This document shows, one piece after another, positions 49,740 to 58,976 of a stretch of 64,000 nt of DNA (the stretch's first letter is position 1; every line of letters begins with the position of its first letter). The stretch is from Bacillota bacterium (GTDB taxonomy: Bacteria > Bacillota > Clostridia > Acetivibrionales > DTU013): positions 36,586 through 100,585 of the forward strand of contig JAEYOP010000032.1 in assembly GCA_023411575.1 (NCBI GenBank). The letters are read 5' to 3'. The position numbers and the translations under genes were made by a program. Below the pieces are notes generated by a model. The model was not told where the DNA came from and did no database searches. It saw nothing but the letters and a program-made list of their open reading frames with translations.

Positions 49740-50858
49740 TCAGCACATGCTGCCGTACAGCGCCTGTATGGAGCCGCCCGGCTCAACGCCCAGCTCTGTC
49801 CGGAGCAGTTCGCTTACGGCGTTGTAATGGGTCGTAAAGGCCACCCGGTCCTTCTTGATGAAATACAATTTCAGAAGCATCTCATGGAGATCTTCATCCA
49901 GCGGGCACTTCCTCAAAACGCTTTTGAGCACCCGCTCCGCCGAAGCGTAATCGCTTGTCTTCATATAATACTTTGCGAGGGAAACTGCCATTTCCCAATA
50001 CTTCGCCGAGTATTCCTCCCGCCTGGGCAGGGCCCAGAGGTAATCATTCTCCTCCAGGTAATCGTTCTTGTACAGAGAGATCGCTTTTTCATAGGTTCCC
50101 AGCGTCTCCCCGGATACCGGAAGGCCGGAGGCGGCAATGGAATCGAATTCGGCGGCGTCGGTGCAGACCCGGGAAAGGCTCATCCAATAACAGCCGTTGA
50201 TGAATTTGATGATGAACTCGATACGGGCCGCATCCAGGACCTTTTTCATCTTGTAAACGGTCGTATGCAGGTAAATGTCCACCTTGTCGGCACTGCATTC
50301 GGGCCAGAGGGCCTCGCAGATTTTCCATTTGGGCACTTCTCTTTCCAGGTTCTGCACCAGGTACGCAAACAGCTCCTCCGCCTTCGAGGTACGCCATTTG
50401 ACGGGCAGCTCGCTTCCGGGGCCGTAGACCGTGAATTTGCCGAAGCAGTGGATCCGGCCGAAATCGGCAGGCTCATTCCAGGGGACCGCCGCCCCCTTTT
50501 TCCGCCTGACGAGGCGTGCCACGGTTTGCTCGACGGCTTCGAAGGACAGGGGCTTCAATAAATAGTCCAGGGCGTTCACGCGAAAAGCGTCCAGCGCATA
50601 CTGGTCGTAGGCGGTTACAAAGACGATTTCCACGCCGGCGTCGACGGCCAGAATCCGCTCCGCCAGCTCCAGGCCGTTTGTCTCGGGCATTTCGATGTCC
50701 AGGAACGCCACATCCGGCTTTGCGTCCCGTATACCGGACAGGGTATCCGCGGCGCTGAGAAAGCTTTCCACTACGGTTACCCGGTCGGTTCTCTCCAGCA
50801 GGATCTTCAGGATGCTGATCGCGGGTTCCTCGTTGTCCGCAATAATGGCTCTCAACAT
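49740..50858 (-). CDS. Response regulator with SARP-like wing-helix and BTAD domain
   Basis: It has 372 residues from ATG 50858 (an upstream GTG overlaps GGAGG). Receiver: N-terminal DNEEP acidic pair and phospho-Asp54 in FLDIEMPE, Lys in YLLKPLSF. Then FGKFTVYGPGSELPVKWRTSKAEELFAYLV and LHTTVYKMKKVLDAARI, the OmpR/SARP-type winged helix. The C-terminal third, with LRRCP-like helices and TTHYNAVSELLRTELG, is a bacterial transcriptional activator (BTAD) domain. This REC-HTH-BTAD order is uncommon. It follows the hybrid kinase in one operon. Confidence 0.88.
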   Translation of the reverse strand: MLRAIIADNEEPAISILKILLERTDRVTVVESFLSAADTLSGIRDAKPDVAFLDIEMPETNGLELAERILAVDAGVEIVFVTAYDQYALDAFRVNALDYLLKPLSFEAVEQTVARLVRRKKGAAVPWNEPADFGRIHCFGKFTVYGPGSELPVKWRTSKAEELFAYLVQNLEREVPKWKICEALWPECSADKVDIYLHTTVYKMKKVLDAARIEFIIKFINGCYWMSLSRVCTDAAEFDSIAASGLPVSGETLGTYEKAISLYKNDYLEENDYLWALPRREEYSAKYWEMAVSLAKYYMKTSDYASAERVLKSVLRKCPLDEDLHEMLLKLYFIKKDRVAFTTHYNAVSELLRTELGVEPGGSIQALYGSMC

Positions 50859-50910
50859 GATGGGGTCCACCTCCAGGAACTTATTCTATCTTCAAAGCGC
50901 GCCGGCCGTA

Positions 50911-53900
50911 CTATACCGGTATGCTGAAGGACACGACGGTTCCGCAGCCCTCCGCGCTTGAAATGTCCAATGCCGTACCGTAGAAGCTCGACAGCCTGCG
51001 GTTGATATTATTCAAGCCCACGCCGCCGCTTTTGGCCTCCGAAGCCTTCAGCCCCTCCAGAACGGGACCGGGAATCCCGGTGCCGTTATCCGTTACCCGG
51101 ATATTCATCCGGCCTTCGCAAAAGGCCATGCGCAGCGTTACCTTCCCTCCCCCGGTCCTTTTCATCAGCCCGTGCCGGATGGAATTTTCGACGATGGGCT
51201 GGATCATAAGCGGGAGTATGCTGTATTTCAAAACGCAGGGATCGATATCGTATTCCACTTCCAGTTGCTTGCCGAACCGTGCCTGCTCAATCGCCACATA
51301 GGCCTTGACAAGCCGGAGCTCCTTGTCTACGGGGATAAAGGAGGAGGTGCTGGAAAAGTCGAAGCTGCTCCTTAAAAAGACGCCCAGCTCCGAAAGCAGC
51401 TCTCCGGCCTTTGTGGGCGCAGTATAGCAGAAAGAGCCGATGGTGTTCAGCGCGTTGAACAGAAAATGGGGCCGGATTTGAGCCTGCAAAAAGGCCGTTT
51501 CCTTTTCCAGCAGCAGATCCATGGAATTTTTCAGTTGCACCAGGGTCAGTACCCTGCATTTGAGCTCTCCGGTCTCAAAGGGCTTCTCGATAAAATCGTT
51601 GGCCCCCGCCCCGAACCCCGCTTCCAGATCCCCCGGCAGGGCCTTGGCGGTCAGCAGGAGGACCGGAAGCTCAAGGGGGGAATAGGTTTCCCGGATTTTC
51701 CGGCAGGCTTCGTAGCCGCTCATGCCCGGCATCATGACGTCAAGGATGCAAAGGTCGTATTTCAAGGGCCCTTTGAGAAGCTGCAGGGCCGATTCCGCGC
51801 TTCCGGCAATGGTGACGTTGTATTTGCAGAGGGTCAGTACATTCAGCAGCGCTTTTAAATTGGAATATTCGTCATCCGCCACCAGGATGGAAAACTCCCC
51901 GCCCACATCCGCCGTATAGGGCAGGCTCTCGGCCGGAACAGCCGCATGGTTCGGAAGAGGTGTCGCAAGCACATCCGCCGGAGCGCCTGCAGGAGCGATG
52001 CTTTTTTCAAGGGGCATGGAAAAGGTAAAGCAGGCTCCCTTTCCCGGCTCCGACTCCGCAGAGATCTGCCCGCCGTGAAGCTCCACCAGCTGCCTGGTGA
52101 TCGCCAGGCCGAGGCCCGTGCCCAGCTCGGCGGCCGGCAGCGCCTCAAACTGTTCGTAGGGCAGGAAAATATCCTTCAGCTTGTCCGCCGGAATGCCCAC
52201 GCCCGTATCCCTCACTTCTATGAACAGGAAATCCCCGTCCGTCCGGCAGTCTACGGTGATGGTTCCGCTGGCGGTGAATTTGATGCTGTTGTCCAGCAGG
52301 TTGGATACGATCTGCCTCAGCCTGTTTTCATCGGCCAGGATCAGGTAAGTGCCGCGGGGAATCCTGTTTTCAAGGACAAGAGGTTTTCCTTTTATCAGGT
52401 ACCGGAAAATCTCCATCGTGGATTCCACCACCTGCTGCACATCGACCACGGAGGTTTTCAGCCGGATGCCCATGACCTTCCATTTGGAATAGTCCAGAAT
52501 ATCGTAAACCAGTGTGGAAAGCCGCCGCCCGATGCTGGCGACCAGCCGGAGGTCCTCGGCCTGGGCCGGGTTGACGCCGCCGCCCGCGCCGTCCAGAAGC
52601 GACTGGGTAATATTGATCATGCCGTTCAGGGGGGTTTTCAATTCATGGGAGGTTCTTGCGAGAAAATCGTCCTTTAGCCTGTCCAGGGCGGACAGCTGTG
52701 CGCTGAGCTGCTCAATGGTCTTACAGGAGCTTTCGTATTTTCCGGACATGTAGAACGCAAGAGACAATACCAGGATCGGCTGGAATACGGGAACAAACAG
52801 GTTGGACTCCATCTGCAGCTCGATATTGAGCAGGCCCGTAACCAGCAGGAACACCGAGCTGACGATGGCGGTATAAAGATAATACCTGCCCTCCACATTC
52901 GCATGGATATGCCTGGTGATAATCCACAGGACCAGGAGGATGGCCCAGATGTTGCCCAGGGTGAACACCAGAAGGGAGGAACCCCACAAATAAAAGCGGG
53001 TAAAGCAGGTCAGCAGGAGAAAGAAAAGGGCGACGCCGTCAACGATCCGGTCGATCCGGCGGTCGAAAAAGGCCCTGAAAGCGTGGGATACGTATCTGAC
53101 CAGCGAATAGAGGCTCGCTATCAGGGAAAAGGTCAGGATTTTTGCCGCGGCATGATAGCCTAAAGCCGGGAAGGCATAGTTGAGGATCGATTCCGAGGAG
53201 GTGCTGCTGTGAATCGCCGAAAACAGGCAGTAGGCGGCAAAAAACAGCACGTCCAGGTTGTTTTTCCGCTGCAGGCCCAGTCCGAAAAAATAGAGGGATA
53301 TGAAAAACATGCCGGAAATCAGGGCCGCGTCGATGAAGAAATAATACATCCGCAGCCGGTTGACGGCCTGCTGGCTGCCGAAATAGATTTCGTAGCATAT
53401 TCCGCTGGCGCTGTTCGCGTAATTGGCCACTTGAACGACGAGCTCCGTCTCCTCCCCGTCCGCGTGGAAGTAGGCGGTATCCGCGTAGTACCTTTGCTCC
53501 GTCGCTTCGGCGGAGGCGGCGGGATTGCCGCAGGACAGGACCTGCTCGCCGTCGGCGAAGATCCTGGCGGCGGCGGAAACGCAGGTGATTTTTATTCCGT
53601 AATTGCCGCCTTCGGCAGGAAGGCGGATTTTCAGGCGGTATGTGGCCGTTCCGTAGGGAGACAGCCTTTTTCCGCCAATTTTATAAAGGCTCCACTTTGA
53701 AGGGACCTTCTGCAAGGTTCCACCCGCAGGAAAGTGACCTTTAAAGTCGTCAGGCGAGAGAAGCCGGCCGAAATAGAATTCCCATTCTCCGTTCAGCCGG
53801 ACGGCTCCATCCTTCTCCGCGTTCCAGTGCGTAAGGTCCAGCACCCCGTTCACGGCCACAGGAGCTTTTGACGAAAAAAGGCGGAGGATTGGAACTGCAA

Positions 53901-53970
53901 CGCTGACGGCCATAATGAAAAGCATGCTGTAAAAAAAGAGCTTTTGCACCTTTGTGTTTTCCAAAGCCAA
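50911..53970 (-). CDS. Hybrid membrane sensor kinase with two kinase modules and a receiver
   Basis: It has 1019 residues. TM helix at about 12-30; an extracellular 7TMR-DISM-like beta domain 40-200 with LNGEWEFYFGRLL; seven-TM region about 205-410; HisKA with His442 in SHELKTPLNG and its ATPase 540-650; a receiver with phospho-Asp744 in CILDVMMPG; then a LytS/YesM-type kinase with His835 in QIRPHFLFNAL and N box IVENSIRHG plus G box DNGTGIPG. Two unrelated phosphorylation modules in one chain suggest phosphorelay. The start is TTG at 53970 after GGGAGG. Its partner regulator is the next gene. The ligand is unknown. Confidence 0.9.
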   Translation of the reverse strand: MALENTKVQKLFFYSMLFIMAVSVAVPILRLFSSKAPVAVNGVLDLTHWNAEKDGAVRLNGEWEFYFGRLLSPDDFKGHFPAGGTLQKVPSKWSLYKIGGKRLSPYGTATYRLKIRLPAEGGNYGIKITCVSAAARIFADGEQVLSCGNPAASAEATEQRYYADTAYFHADGEETELVVQVANYANSASGICYEIYFGSQQAVNRLRMYYFFIDAALISGMFFISLYFFGLGLQRKNNLDVLFFAAYCLFSAIHSSTSSESILNYAFPALGYHAAAKILTFSLIASLYSLVRYVSHAFRAFFDRRIDRIVDGVALFFLLLTCFTRFYLWGSSLLVFTLGNIWAILLVLWIITRHIHANVEGRYYLYTAIVSSVFLLVTGLLNIELQMESNLFVPVFQPILVLSLAFYMSGKYESSCKTIEQLSAQLSALDRLKDDFLARTSHELKTPLNGMINITQSLLDGAGGGVNPAQAEDLRLVASIGRRLSTLVYDILDYSKWKVMGIRLKTSVVDVQQVVESTMEIFRYLIKGKPLVLENRIPRGTYLILADENRLRQIVSNLLDNSIKFTASGTITVDCRTDGDFLFIEVRDTGVGIPADKLKDIFLPYEQFEALPAAELGTGLGLAITRQLVELHGGQISAESEPGKGACFTFSMPLEKSIAPAGAPADVLATPLPNHAAVPAESLPYTADVGGEFSILVADDEYSNLKALLNVLTLCKYNVTIAGSAESALQLLKGPLKYDLCILDVMMPGMSGYEACRKIRETYSPLELPVLLLTAKALPGDLEAGFGAGANDFIEKPFETGELKCRVLTLVQLKNSMDLLLEKETAFLQAQIRPHFLFNALNTIGSFCYTAPTKAGELLSELGVFLRSSFDFSSTSSFIPVDKELRLVKAYVAIEQARFGKQLEVEYDIDPCVLKYSILPLMIQPIVENSIRHGLMKRTGGGKVTLRMAFCEGRMNIRVTDNGTGIPGPVLEGLKASEAKSGGVGLNNINRRLSSFYGTALDISSAEGCGTVVSFSIPV

Positions 53971-53994
53971 CGCCCCTCCCGACTGTCTTTTTTC

Positions 53995-54000
53995 ATTATA
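53995..54000 (-). promoter_or_regulatory. -10 box of the hybrid kinase operon
   Basis: Perfect TATAAT, with no good -35 box at 17 bases. It shares its upstream region with the divergent V4R operon. Confidence 0.45.
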
Positions 54001-54010
54001 TCATGTTTTC

Positions 54011-54062
54011 TCGAATCCGATCGAAAAATGTCCAGAAAATGTCCAGAATGCCCTGATACAAT
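54011..54062 (+). promoter_or_regulatory. Periodic repeat array and -10 box, candidate SARP-type activator site
   Basis: TCGAATC (54011), TCGAAAA (54021), TCCAGAA (54031) and TCCAGAA (54042) lie at 10-11 bp spacing. The last two are inside a perfect tandem 11-bp repeat AATGTCCAGAA. The last copy ends 8 bp before TACAAT at 54057-54062. Known SARP activators bind heptamers of type TCGAGNN with 11-bp period, 8 bp from -10. The nearby REC-SARP-BTAD protein is the natural candidate; binding is inferred. Confidence 0.6.
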
Positions 54063-54109
54063 AAATATGGACAAATTGGCGGAATGGACAGGAGGCGGTC
54101 GTACGGAAA

Positions 54110-54625
54110 ATGGACAATGAGGCGCAAAGCTTTCACTGGTCGGACATCGGAGATATTGGAAAGGGCAGGCCCACCCTGGGACCGCAAATGCATGCCGCCG
54201 TTTATCGGATGTTTCATTTTTCCTTTCGCAACGTGCTGGAAAAGACCTACGGAAAAGAGGCGGTCAACGGCATGCTGCTGGAGGCCGGGCGCCTGGCCGG
54301 AATGGAATTCTGCCGGAATATGCTGGACGTCGGGCTGCCCCCCGAACCATTTTTCGGCCTGCTGGGGCGGAAGCTGGAGGAGATGGGAGTAGGCATCCTG
54401 CAGGTGGAGCATGCGGACTTTGACAACATGATCTTTATTCTGACGGTGTCCGAGGACCTTGACTGTTCAGGACTGCCGGTGACCGGCGAAACGGTCTGCC
54501 ATTTTGACGAAGGCTTCATTACGGGCATTCTGGAAAGTTATACGCAAAGGCAGTATCTGGTCCGGGAAACGGACTGCTGGTCCACAGGGGACGGAATCTG
54601 CCGGTTTCACGTGGTTGCCATATAG
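54110..54625 (+). CDS. V4R (4-vinyl-reductase) domain protein
   Basis: It has 171 residues. The V4R fold, a small-molecule or metal sensor, is indicated by VLEKTYGKEAVNGMLLEAGRLAGMEFCR, then the C-terminal CHFDEGFITGILESYTQRQY with ETDCWSTGDGICRFHVV, the conserved Cys pair typical of V4R. No other domain is present. It starts the operon with a chemoreceptor and EAL/HDOD protein, so it may feed a sensed signal to them. The ATG has GGAGG about 14 bases upstream, slightly far. Confidence 0.78.
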   Translation: MDNEAQSFHWSDIGDIGKGRPTLGPQMHAAVYRMFHFSFRNVLEKTYGKEAVNGMLLEAGRLAGMEFCRNMLDVGLPPEPFFGLLGRKLEEMGVGILQVEHADFDNMIFILTVSEDLDCSGLPVTGETVCHFDEGFITGILESYTQRQYLVRETDCWSTGDGICRFHVVAI

Positions 54626-54683
54626 CACAAAGGCGAGGAACAAAACGGAAGACAAAATATAAATAAAAGGAGTATGGGGACAA

Positions 54684-56795
54684 ATGCTAATGAGGAAAAC
54701 AAGTCTGAAAACGAAGATCGTCGGTTTGATGAGCGCCCTGCTGGCTGTTGTCTGCGTAGGGCTGGGGACTCTGGCATATTACAACATCAGCGACTCCCTG
54801 GTCGGCAATACGAAGGAGATGCTGCCGAAGCTCGCCATCGAAGCCGCGGGAATCATTGAGGCAAGGGTGTCCAACCAGTTGAACTGCCTGGAAGCGCTGG
54901 CGGGGAATGAAAAGATCGCCGCTTTCGGAAATACGCAGGAAGCAAACCCGGCGGTGCAGGACCTGCTGAACCGGGAGATCAAGCGGCTGGGACACAAAAG
55001 AATGGCGGTGGTGGACACACAGGGAAACGCCATCTACCAGGACGGGCAAAAGGTCAGCCTGAAGGACAGGGACTACTTCCAGAAGGCGATAAAAGGGGAT
55101 CGCGCCGTATCCGACCCGATCGTGAGCAAGGTGGACAATTCCATCGTCATGGTTTACGCGGTGCCCATCCGGTCCGGGGACACGATTGCCGGCGTATTGA
55201 TTGCAACCAGGGACGGATATGAGCTCAGCGACATCGCGAAGGATATATCGGTGGGCAAAACCGGCAACGCGTTCGTCGTAAACCGGGAGGGCCGGACCAT
55301 AGCCCATTCGGCAAAGGACCAGCTCAATAATCTCATCCAGGAGGAAAAAGACGGCCAGGAGGAAACGGACGCGGTTTCCTCGGCAACCACCTCGCAGGAA
55401 GAAAAGCAGAGCGGGCTGGGGTATGAAAACTACGACACGGTGCAGAAAGAGATGGGCGCGGGCAAAACCGGCTTTGGCCAATACACCTACAATGGCACTC
55501 AGATGTATCTCGGATTTGCACCCATCGGGGACCTGGGCTGGTCCATAGCCGTTCAGGCGGAGAAAGCGGAATTGCTGTCCGGTCTGGCGGCGCTGAGGCG
55601 GGATACGGTTTTGGCCTCCCTGTGCTTTCTCGTTTTAAGCGTCCTGGTGGTCTACTTCTTTGCCGGGCGAATCGCAAAACGGCTGAAAAAACTGGAATAT
55701 TATACGTCGCTGCTGGGAAAATTCGACCTGACCTTTGAAATTTCAAAGGATATGCTGGAAGGGAAGGACGAGCTTGGGGACCTCTCCAATTCGTTTACGG
55801 ATTTTACCCGGGAGGTGCGCAGGCTGATCCGGAGTGTGAAAGCCAGTATCCGGGAAACCGCCGACGCGGTGGGGTATATTTCGGAGATCTCGGCGGCTAC
55901 GGGGAAATCGGCGGAGCAAATCGCCCTTTCCAGCAATGAGGTCGCCCTGGGCGCTTCGCAGCAGATCGAACACGTGGATGCGGTCATGACCATGATCCAA
56001 AAAAACCAGGAGGATGTGGAAAAGGGCTTTGAGGTGGTCGGAAGGACGCTGGAAAACGCCAGGAACTCGACGCGGATCGCGGAAACCGGAAAAAGCTCCA
56101 TCCTCGGCTCCATCGAGGAACTGGAAACCGTCAAGGAGGCGGTCGAATCCGCAAACGGCTCCATTCAAAAGCTGGAGCAGCATTCGGATAAAATCGGCAA
56201 CATCGTAGCCATGATCACGAGCATCGCTTCACAGACCAACCTGCTGGCGCTCAACGCTTCCATCGAAGCCGCCAGGGCGGGAGAAGCAGGCAAGGGCTTC
56301 GCGGTGGTGGCGGAGGAAATCCGCAAGCTGGCGGAGGAATCCTCCGACGCGGCAAAGAACATCAAGGACCTGATAAAGGATATGCAGTCGGAAACAAAAA
56401 CCGCGGTGGGCATTATGGAAGGAAACCTGGAAAGAGTTCATCTCCAGGTGGATAAGATCAAAGTCGGCGGAGAGTCCCTGGAGCAGATCGTCGAGGTGGT
56501 GGAAAGCACGGAGGAAGAGGTTTCAACCCTCTATAATGCCTTCCGGGCCATCCAGGCCATGTCGGGGAATATGGTGCAGGCCATCGCCGAGATTTCCGCC
56601 ATCGTGGAAAAGGCGGCCGGCCATTCCCAGGAGGTTGCGTCCACAACCCAGGAGCAGTCGTCGGCAGCGGTGGAAATGGCCCAGAGGGCGCAGGAGCTCC
56701 TGGCTCTGTCGGACAGGCTGAAAGCCGAAATCGATCTTTTCAAAGTCGGACAGGAGGACGCTGTGCCGGACGGGATGCAGGAACGGAATGAATAA
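54684..56795 (+). CDS. Methyl-accepting chemotaxis protein with dCache-like sensor
   Basis: It has 703 residues. TM helices at about 12-34 and 300-325 flank an extracellular dCache_1-like sensor, with RDYFQKAIKGDRAVSDPIVS in the PAS-like part. A HAMP-like linker contains KDELGDLSNSF. The C-terminal methyl-accepting domain has the conserved hairpin ITSIASQTNLLALNASIEAARAGEAGKGFAVVAEEIRKLA. A glutamine/acidic methylation region lies either side. No CheA, CheW or CheY gene is in the window, so it must use a system elsewhere. AAAGGAG precedes the ATG. Confidence 0.92.
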   Translation: MLMRKTSLKTKIVGLMSALLAVVCVGLGTLAYYNISDSLVGNTKEMLPKLAIEAAGIIEARVSNQLNCLEALAGNEKIAAFGNTQEANPAVQDLLNREIKRLGHKRMAVVDTQGNAIYQDGQKVSLKDRDYFQKAIKGDRAVSDPIVSKVDNSIVMVYAVPIRSGDTIAGVLIATRDGYELSDIAKDISVGKTGNAFVVNREGRTIAHSAKDQLNNLIQEEKDGQEETDAVSSATTSQEEKQSGLGYENYDTVQKEMGAGKTGFGQYTYNGTQMYLGFAPIGDLGWSIAVQAEKAELLSGLAALRRDTVLASLCFLVLSVLVVYFFAGRIAKRLKKLEYYTSLLGKFDLTFEISKDMLEGKDELGDLSNSFTDFTREVRRLIRSVKASIRETADAVGYISEISAATGKSAEQIALSSNEVALGASQQIEHVDAVMTMIQKNQEDVEKGFEVVGRTLENARNSTRIAETGKSSILGSIEELETVKEAVESANGSIQKLEQHSDKIGNIVAMITSIASQTNLLALNASIEAARAGEAGKGFAVVAEEIRKLAEESSDAAKNIKDLIKDMQSETKTAVGIMEGNLERVHLQVDKIKVGGESLEQIVEVVESTEEEVSTLYNAFRAIQAMSGNMVQAIAEISAIVEKAAGHSQEVASTTQEQSSAAVEMAQRAQELLALSDRLKAEIDLFKVGQEDAVPDGMQERNE

Positions 56796-56813
56796 AGCGG
56801 AGGTTGCTTCAAA

Positions 56814-58034
56814 ATGGCCTTGATGTTTGCAAGACAGCCGGTTTTTGACGCCAGGAACAGGATTTACGGGTACGAGCTCCTTTACCGGGAAGACGGCGGG
56901 ACTGCGTATACCTGTGACGACGGAGATGTGGCAACTTCAAACGTGATGGCCGCCAGCTTTTTATCCATGGGCTTCCGGGAGCTGTCCGGACAGAAAAAAG
57001 CCCTTATCAATTTTACGAAAAACATGCTGCTCCACGGAGTCGCCACCCTGTTCCCCAAGGAGCAGATCGTGGTGGAGATCCTCGAAGACGTGGAACCCAG
57101 CGAAGACGTGGTTGCCGCGTGCAGGGAGCTCAAAAAGCAGGAGTATACTATTGCCCTGGACGATTTCGTATTCCGGCCCGGCTATGAAGCGCTGATCGAA
57201 ATAGCGGACATCATCAAGGTCGATTTCATGCTGACCAGGACGGAGTTTGAAAGAAAGCAAGTCGTCCAGCGGTTTCGGAACGGAAGAATCCGGTTCCTGG
57301 CGGAAAAGGTCGAAACCAACCAGGATTTTCAAATGGCGGTGAAGGCGGGGTACAGCCTTTTCCAGGGCTATTACTTTTCAAAGCCGGTGATCGAATCCTC
57401 CAAAGGAATTCCGCCGGCCAAGATGAATCATGTCAACCTGATCAAAATCCTTCAAAAAAGCGAACCGGATTTTACGGAAATAACCGGCCTCATCGAAAAG
57501 GATGTGGCCTTTTCCTACGAGATTTTGAGGATCGCAAACACCACCCACTATTACCGCGGCAGCAAGATCGTCTCGGTCCGGCAGGCCGCCCTGCGGATGG
57601 GGTTGGAGGAATTGAAAAAATGGGCGCTGATCACGACCCTCCGGAAGATCGGCGGCGAGAGCCAGGACATGGTGATCAGCCTGTGCGCTCAGAGGGCGAA
57701 GGCCCTGGAGCTTTTATGCGGCAAGCTGCAGCTGAGCGGGCGCAAAATGGAGTTTTATACTCTAGGGATCTTTTCCATGATCGACGTGCTGATGGGATGT
57801 CCCATGGAGCAGATCCTCAACGAGCTGTCCGTCTCCGAGGAGGTCCGGCTGGTCTTGCTGGGACAGGCGGAGGAAGGAAACATGGAGGCCTGCTACCGCC
57901 TTGTGCTGGCTTACGAAAAAGGCGAATGGGCCCGGATTTTCGAGTATTCGGAGAAATATTCCATTCCGGTGGAGAAAATCTCCGCGGCCTATTTTGAAGC
58001 CGTTGTCTGGGCCAACAACTTCGAATTGAGTTAA
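56814..58034 (+). CDS. EAL plus HDOD protein (YuxH-like), probable c-di-GMP related
   Basis: It has 406 residues. The EAL domain (about 1-190) has a variant first motif, YELLYRE, but retains the metal and catalytic positions: Asn in INFTKN, Glu in VEILED, DDF in ALDDFVF, Lys in IIKVDF, Glu in LAEKVE and Gln in LFQGYYF. It may be active or a sensor. The HDOD domain follows (about 200-390), with YEILRIANTTHYYRGSKIVSVRQA. It lies 19 bases after the chemoreceptor and seems cotranscribed. Confidence 0.85.
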   Translation: MALMFARQPVFDARNRIYGYELLYREDGGTAYTCDDGDVATSNVMAASFLSMGFRELSGQKKALINFTKNMLLHGVATLFPKEQIVVEILEDVEPSEDVVAACRELKKQEYTIALDDFVFRPGYEALIEIADIIKVDFMLTRTEFERKQVVQRFRNGRIRFLAEKVETNQDFQMAVKAGYSLFQGYYFSKPVIESSKGIPPAKMNHVNLIKILQKSEPDFTEITGLIEKDVAFSYEILRIANTTHYYRGSKIVSVRQAALRMGLEELKKWALITTLRKIGGESQDMVISLCAQRAKALELLCGKLQLSGRKMEFYTLGIFSMIDVLMGCPMEQILNELSVSEEVRLVLLGQAEEGNMEACYRLVLAYEKGEWARIFEYSEKYSIPVEKISAAYFEAVVWANNFELS

Positions 58035-58054
58035 GCTCCGCTTTAGGGTATGAT
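58026..58054 (+). promoter_or_regulatory. Promoter for the AraC gene after EAL/HDOD
   Basis: TTGAGT, 17 bases, TATGAT (5 of 6), overlapping the EAL/HDOD stop codon. The start would be near 58061, 22 bases before the AraC ATG, which carries its own GGAGG. Confidence 0.5.
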
Positions 58055-58082
58055 AGTGTATGGAACCGGGCGGAGGGCATGT

Positions 58083-58970
58083 ATGGAATATGTAAAGACG
58101 ACCCTTAGGGACGAATTGACCGTCAAAAAAATTATTACCGTACACTATTTTGAATATGCCAGAAATTACGTGTTTGAAGGGGAAAGCCACGACTTCTGGG
58201 AATTTCTTGTCGTGGACAAGGGCGAAGTGGAAGTGATGGCCGGTACGAACGGGTACAGGCTGAAGCAGGGCGAAATCATCTTTCACAAGCCCAAAGAGTT
58301 CCACAATGTCTGGGCAAACGGAGTGGTAGCGCCGAACCTCGTCGTTGTGGCGTTCGAGTGCAATTCCCCTGCCATGCGTTATTTTGAAAACAAGATCCTG
58401 GCCATCGGCGACGCCGAAAAGAACCTGCTTGCGCAGATGATCCGCGAAGCCAGGTCGGCCTTCTCCTCCCGCCTGGACGATCCGTCTTTGAAAAAGCTTG
58501 AAAGGAACCCGGACAGCCCTGTGGGGTGTGAACAGTTCATTCGGATTTACCTGGAACAGATGCTGCTGGGTATGATCCGCAAGGGAGGCAGCATAAAGCC
58601 GAACAGCAAGCTTTCCTCTTCCGTAAAGGAGCGGTCCGACGGCGATATGGCAAAGAGGATCATCGAATATTTGCAGGATCATCTCTTTGAAACCATATCC
58701 TTCAACGAAGTATGCCGTTTCTCTTCCCTCAGCGGCACCAATTTGAAGGTCCTCTTCCGGGAAAAAACCGGGATGAGCGTCATGGAGTATTTTAAAAAGC
58801 TCAAAATCGACGAAGCAAAGAAAATGATCCGCGAAGGGGAGCACAATTTCACACAGATCGCCCAATTGCTGGGCTACTCTTCCATTCATTACTTTTCAAG
58901 GCATTTTAAAAAGGCAACCGGCATGACGCCTTCCCAGTATGCTTCCTCTGTTATGGTCAAACTGGGATAA
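58083..58970 (+). CDS. AraC family transcriptional regulator with N-terminal cupin
   Basis: It has 295 residues from ATG 58083 (GGAGG six bases upstream). The cupin has FWEFLVVDKGEVEVM and GYRLKQGEIIFHKPKEFHNVW, a sugar or small-molecule pocket. C-terminal AraC domain: FNEVCRFSSLSGTNLKVLFREKTG and IAQLLGYSSIHYFSRHFKKATGMTPSQYA. Its own promoter suggests independent control; the target is unknown. Confidence 0.9.
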   Translation: MEYVKTTLRDELTVKKIITVHYFEYARNYVFEGESHDFWEFLVVDKGEVEVMAGTNGYRLKQGEIIFHKPKEFHNVWANGVVAPNLVVVAFECNSPAMRYFENKILAIGDAEKNLLAQMIREARSAFSSRLDDPSLKKLERNPDSPVGCEQFIRIYLEQMLLGMIRKGGSIKPNSKLSSSVKERSDGDMAKRIIEYLQDHLFETISFNEVCRFSSLSGTNLKVLFREKTGMSVMEYFKKLKIDEAKKMIREGEHNFTQIAQLLGYSSIHYFSRHFKKATGMTPSQYASSVMVKLG

Positions 58971-58976
58971 CCCCGG

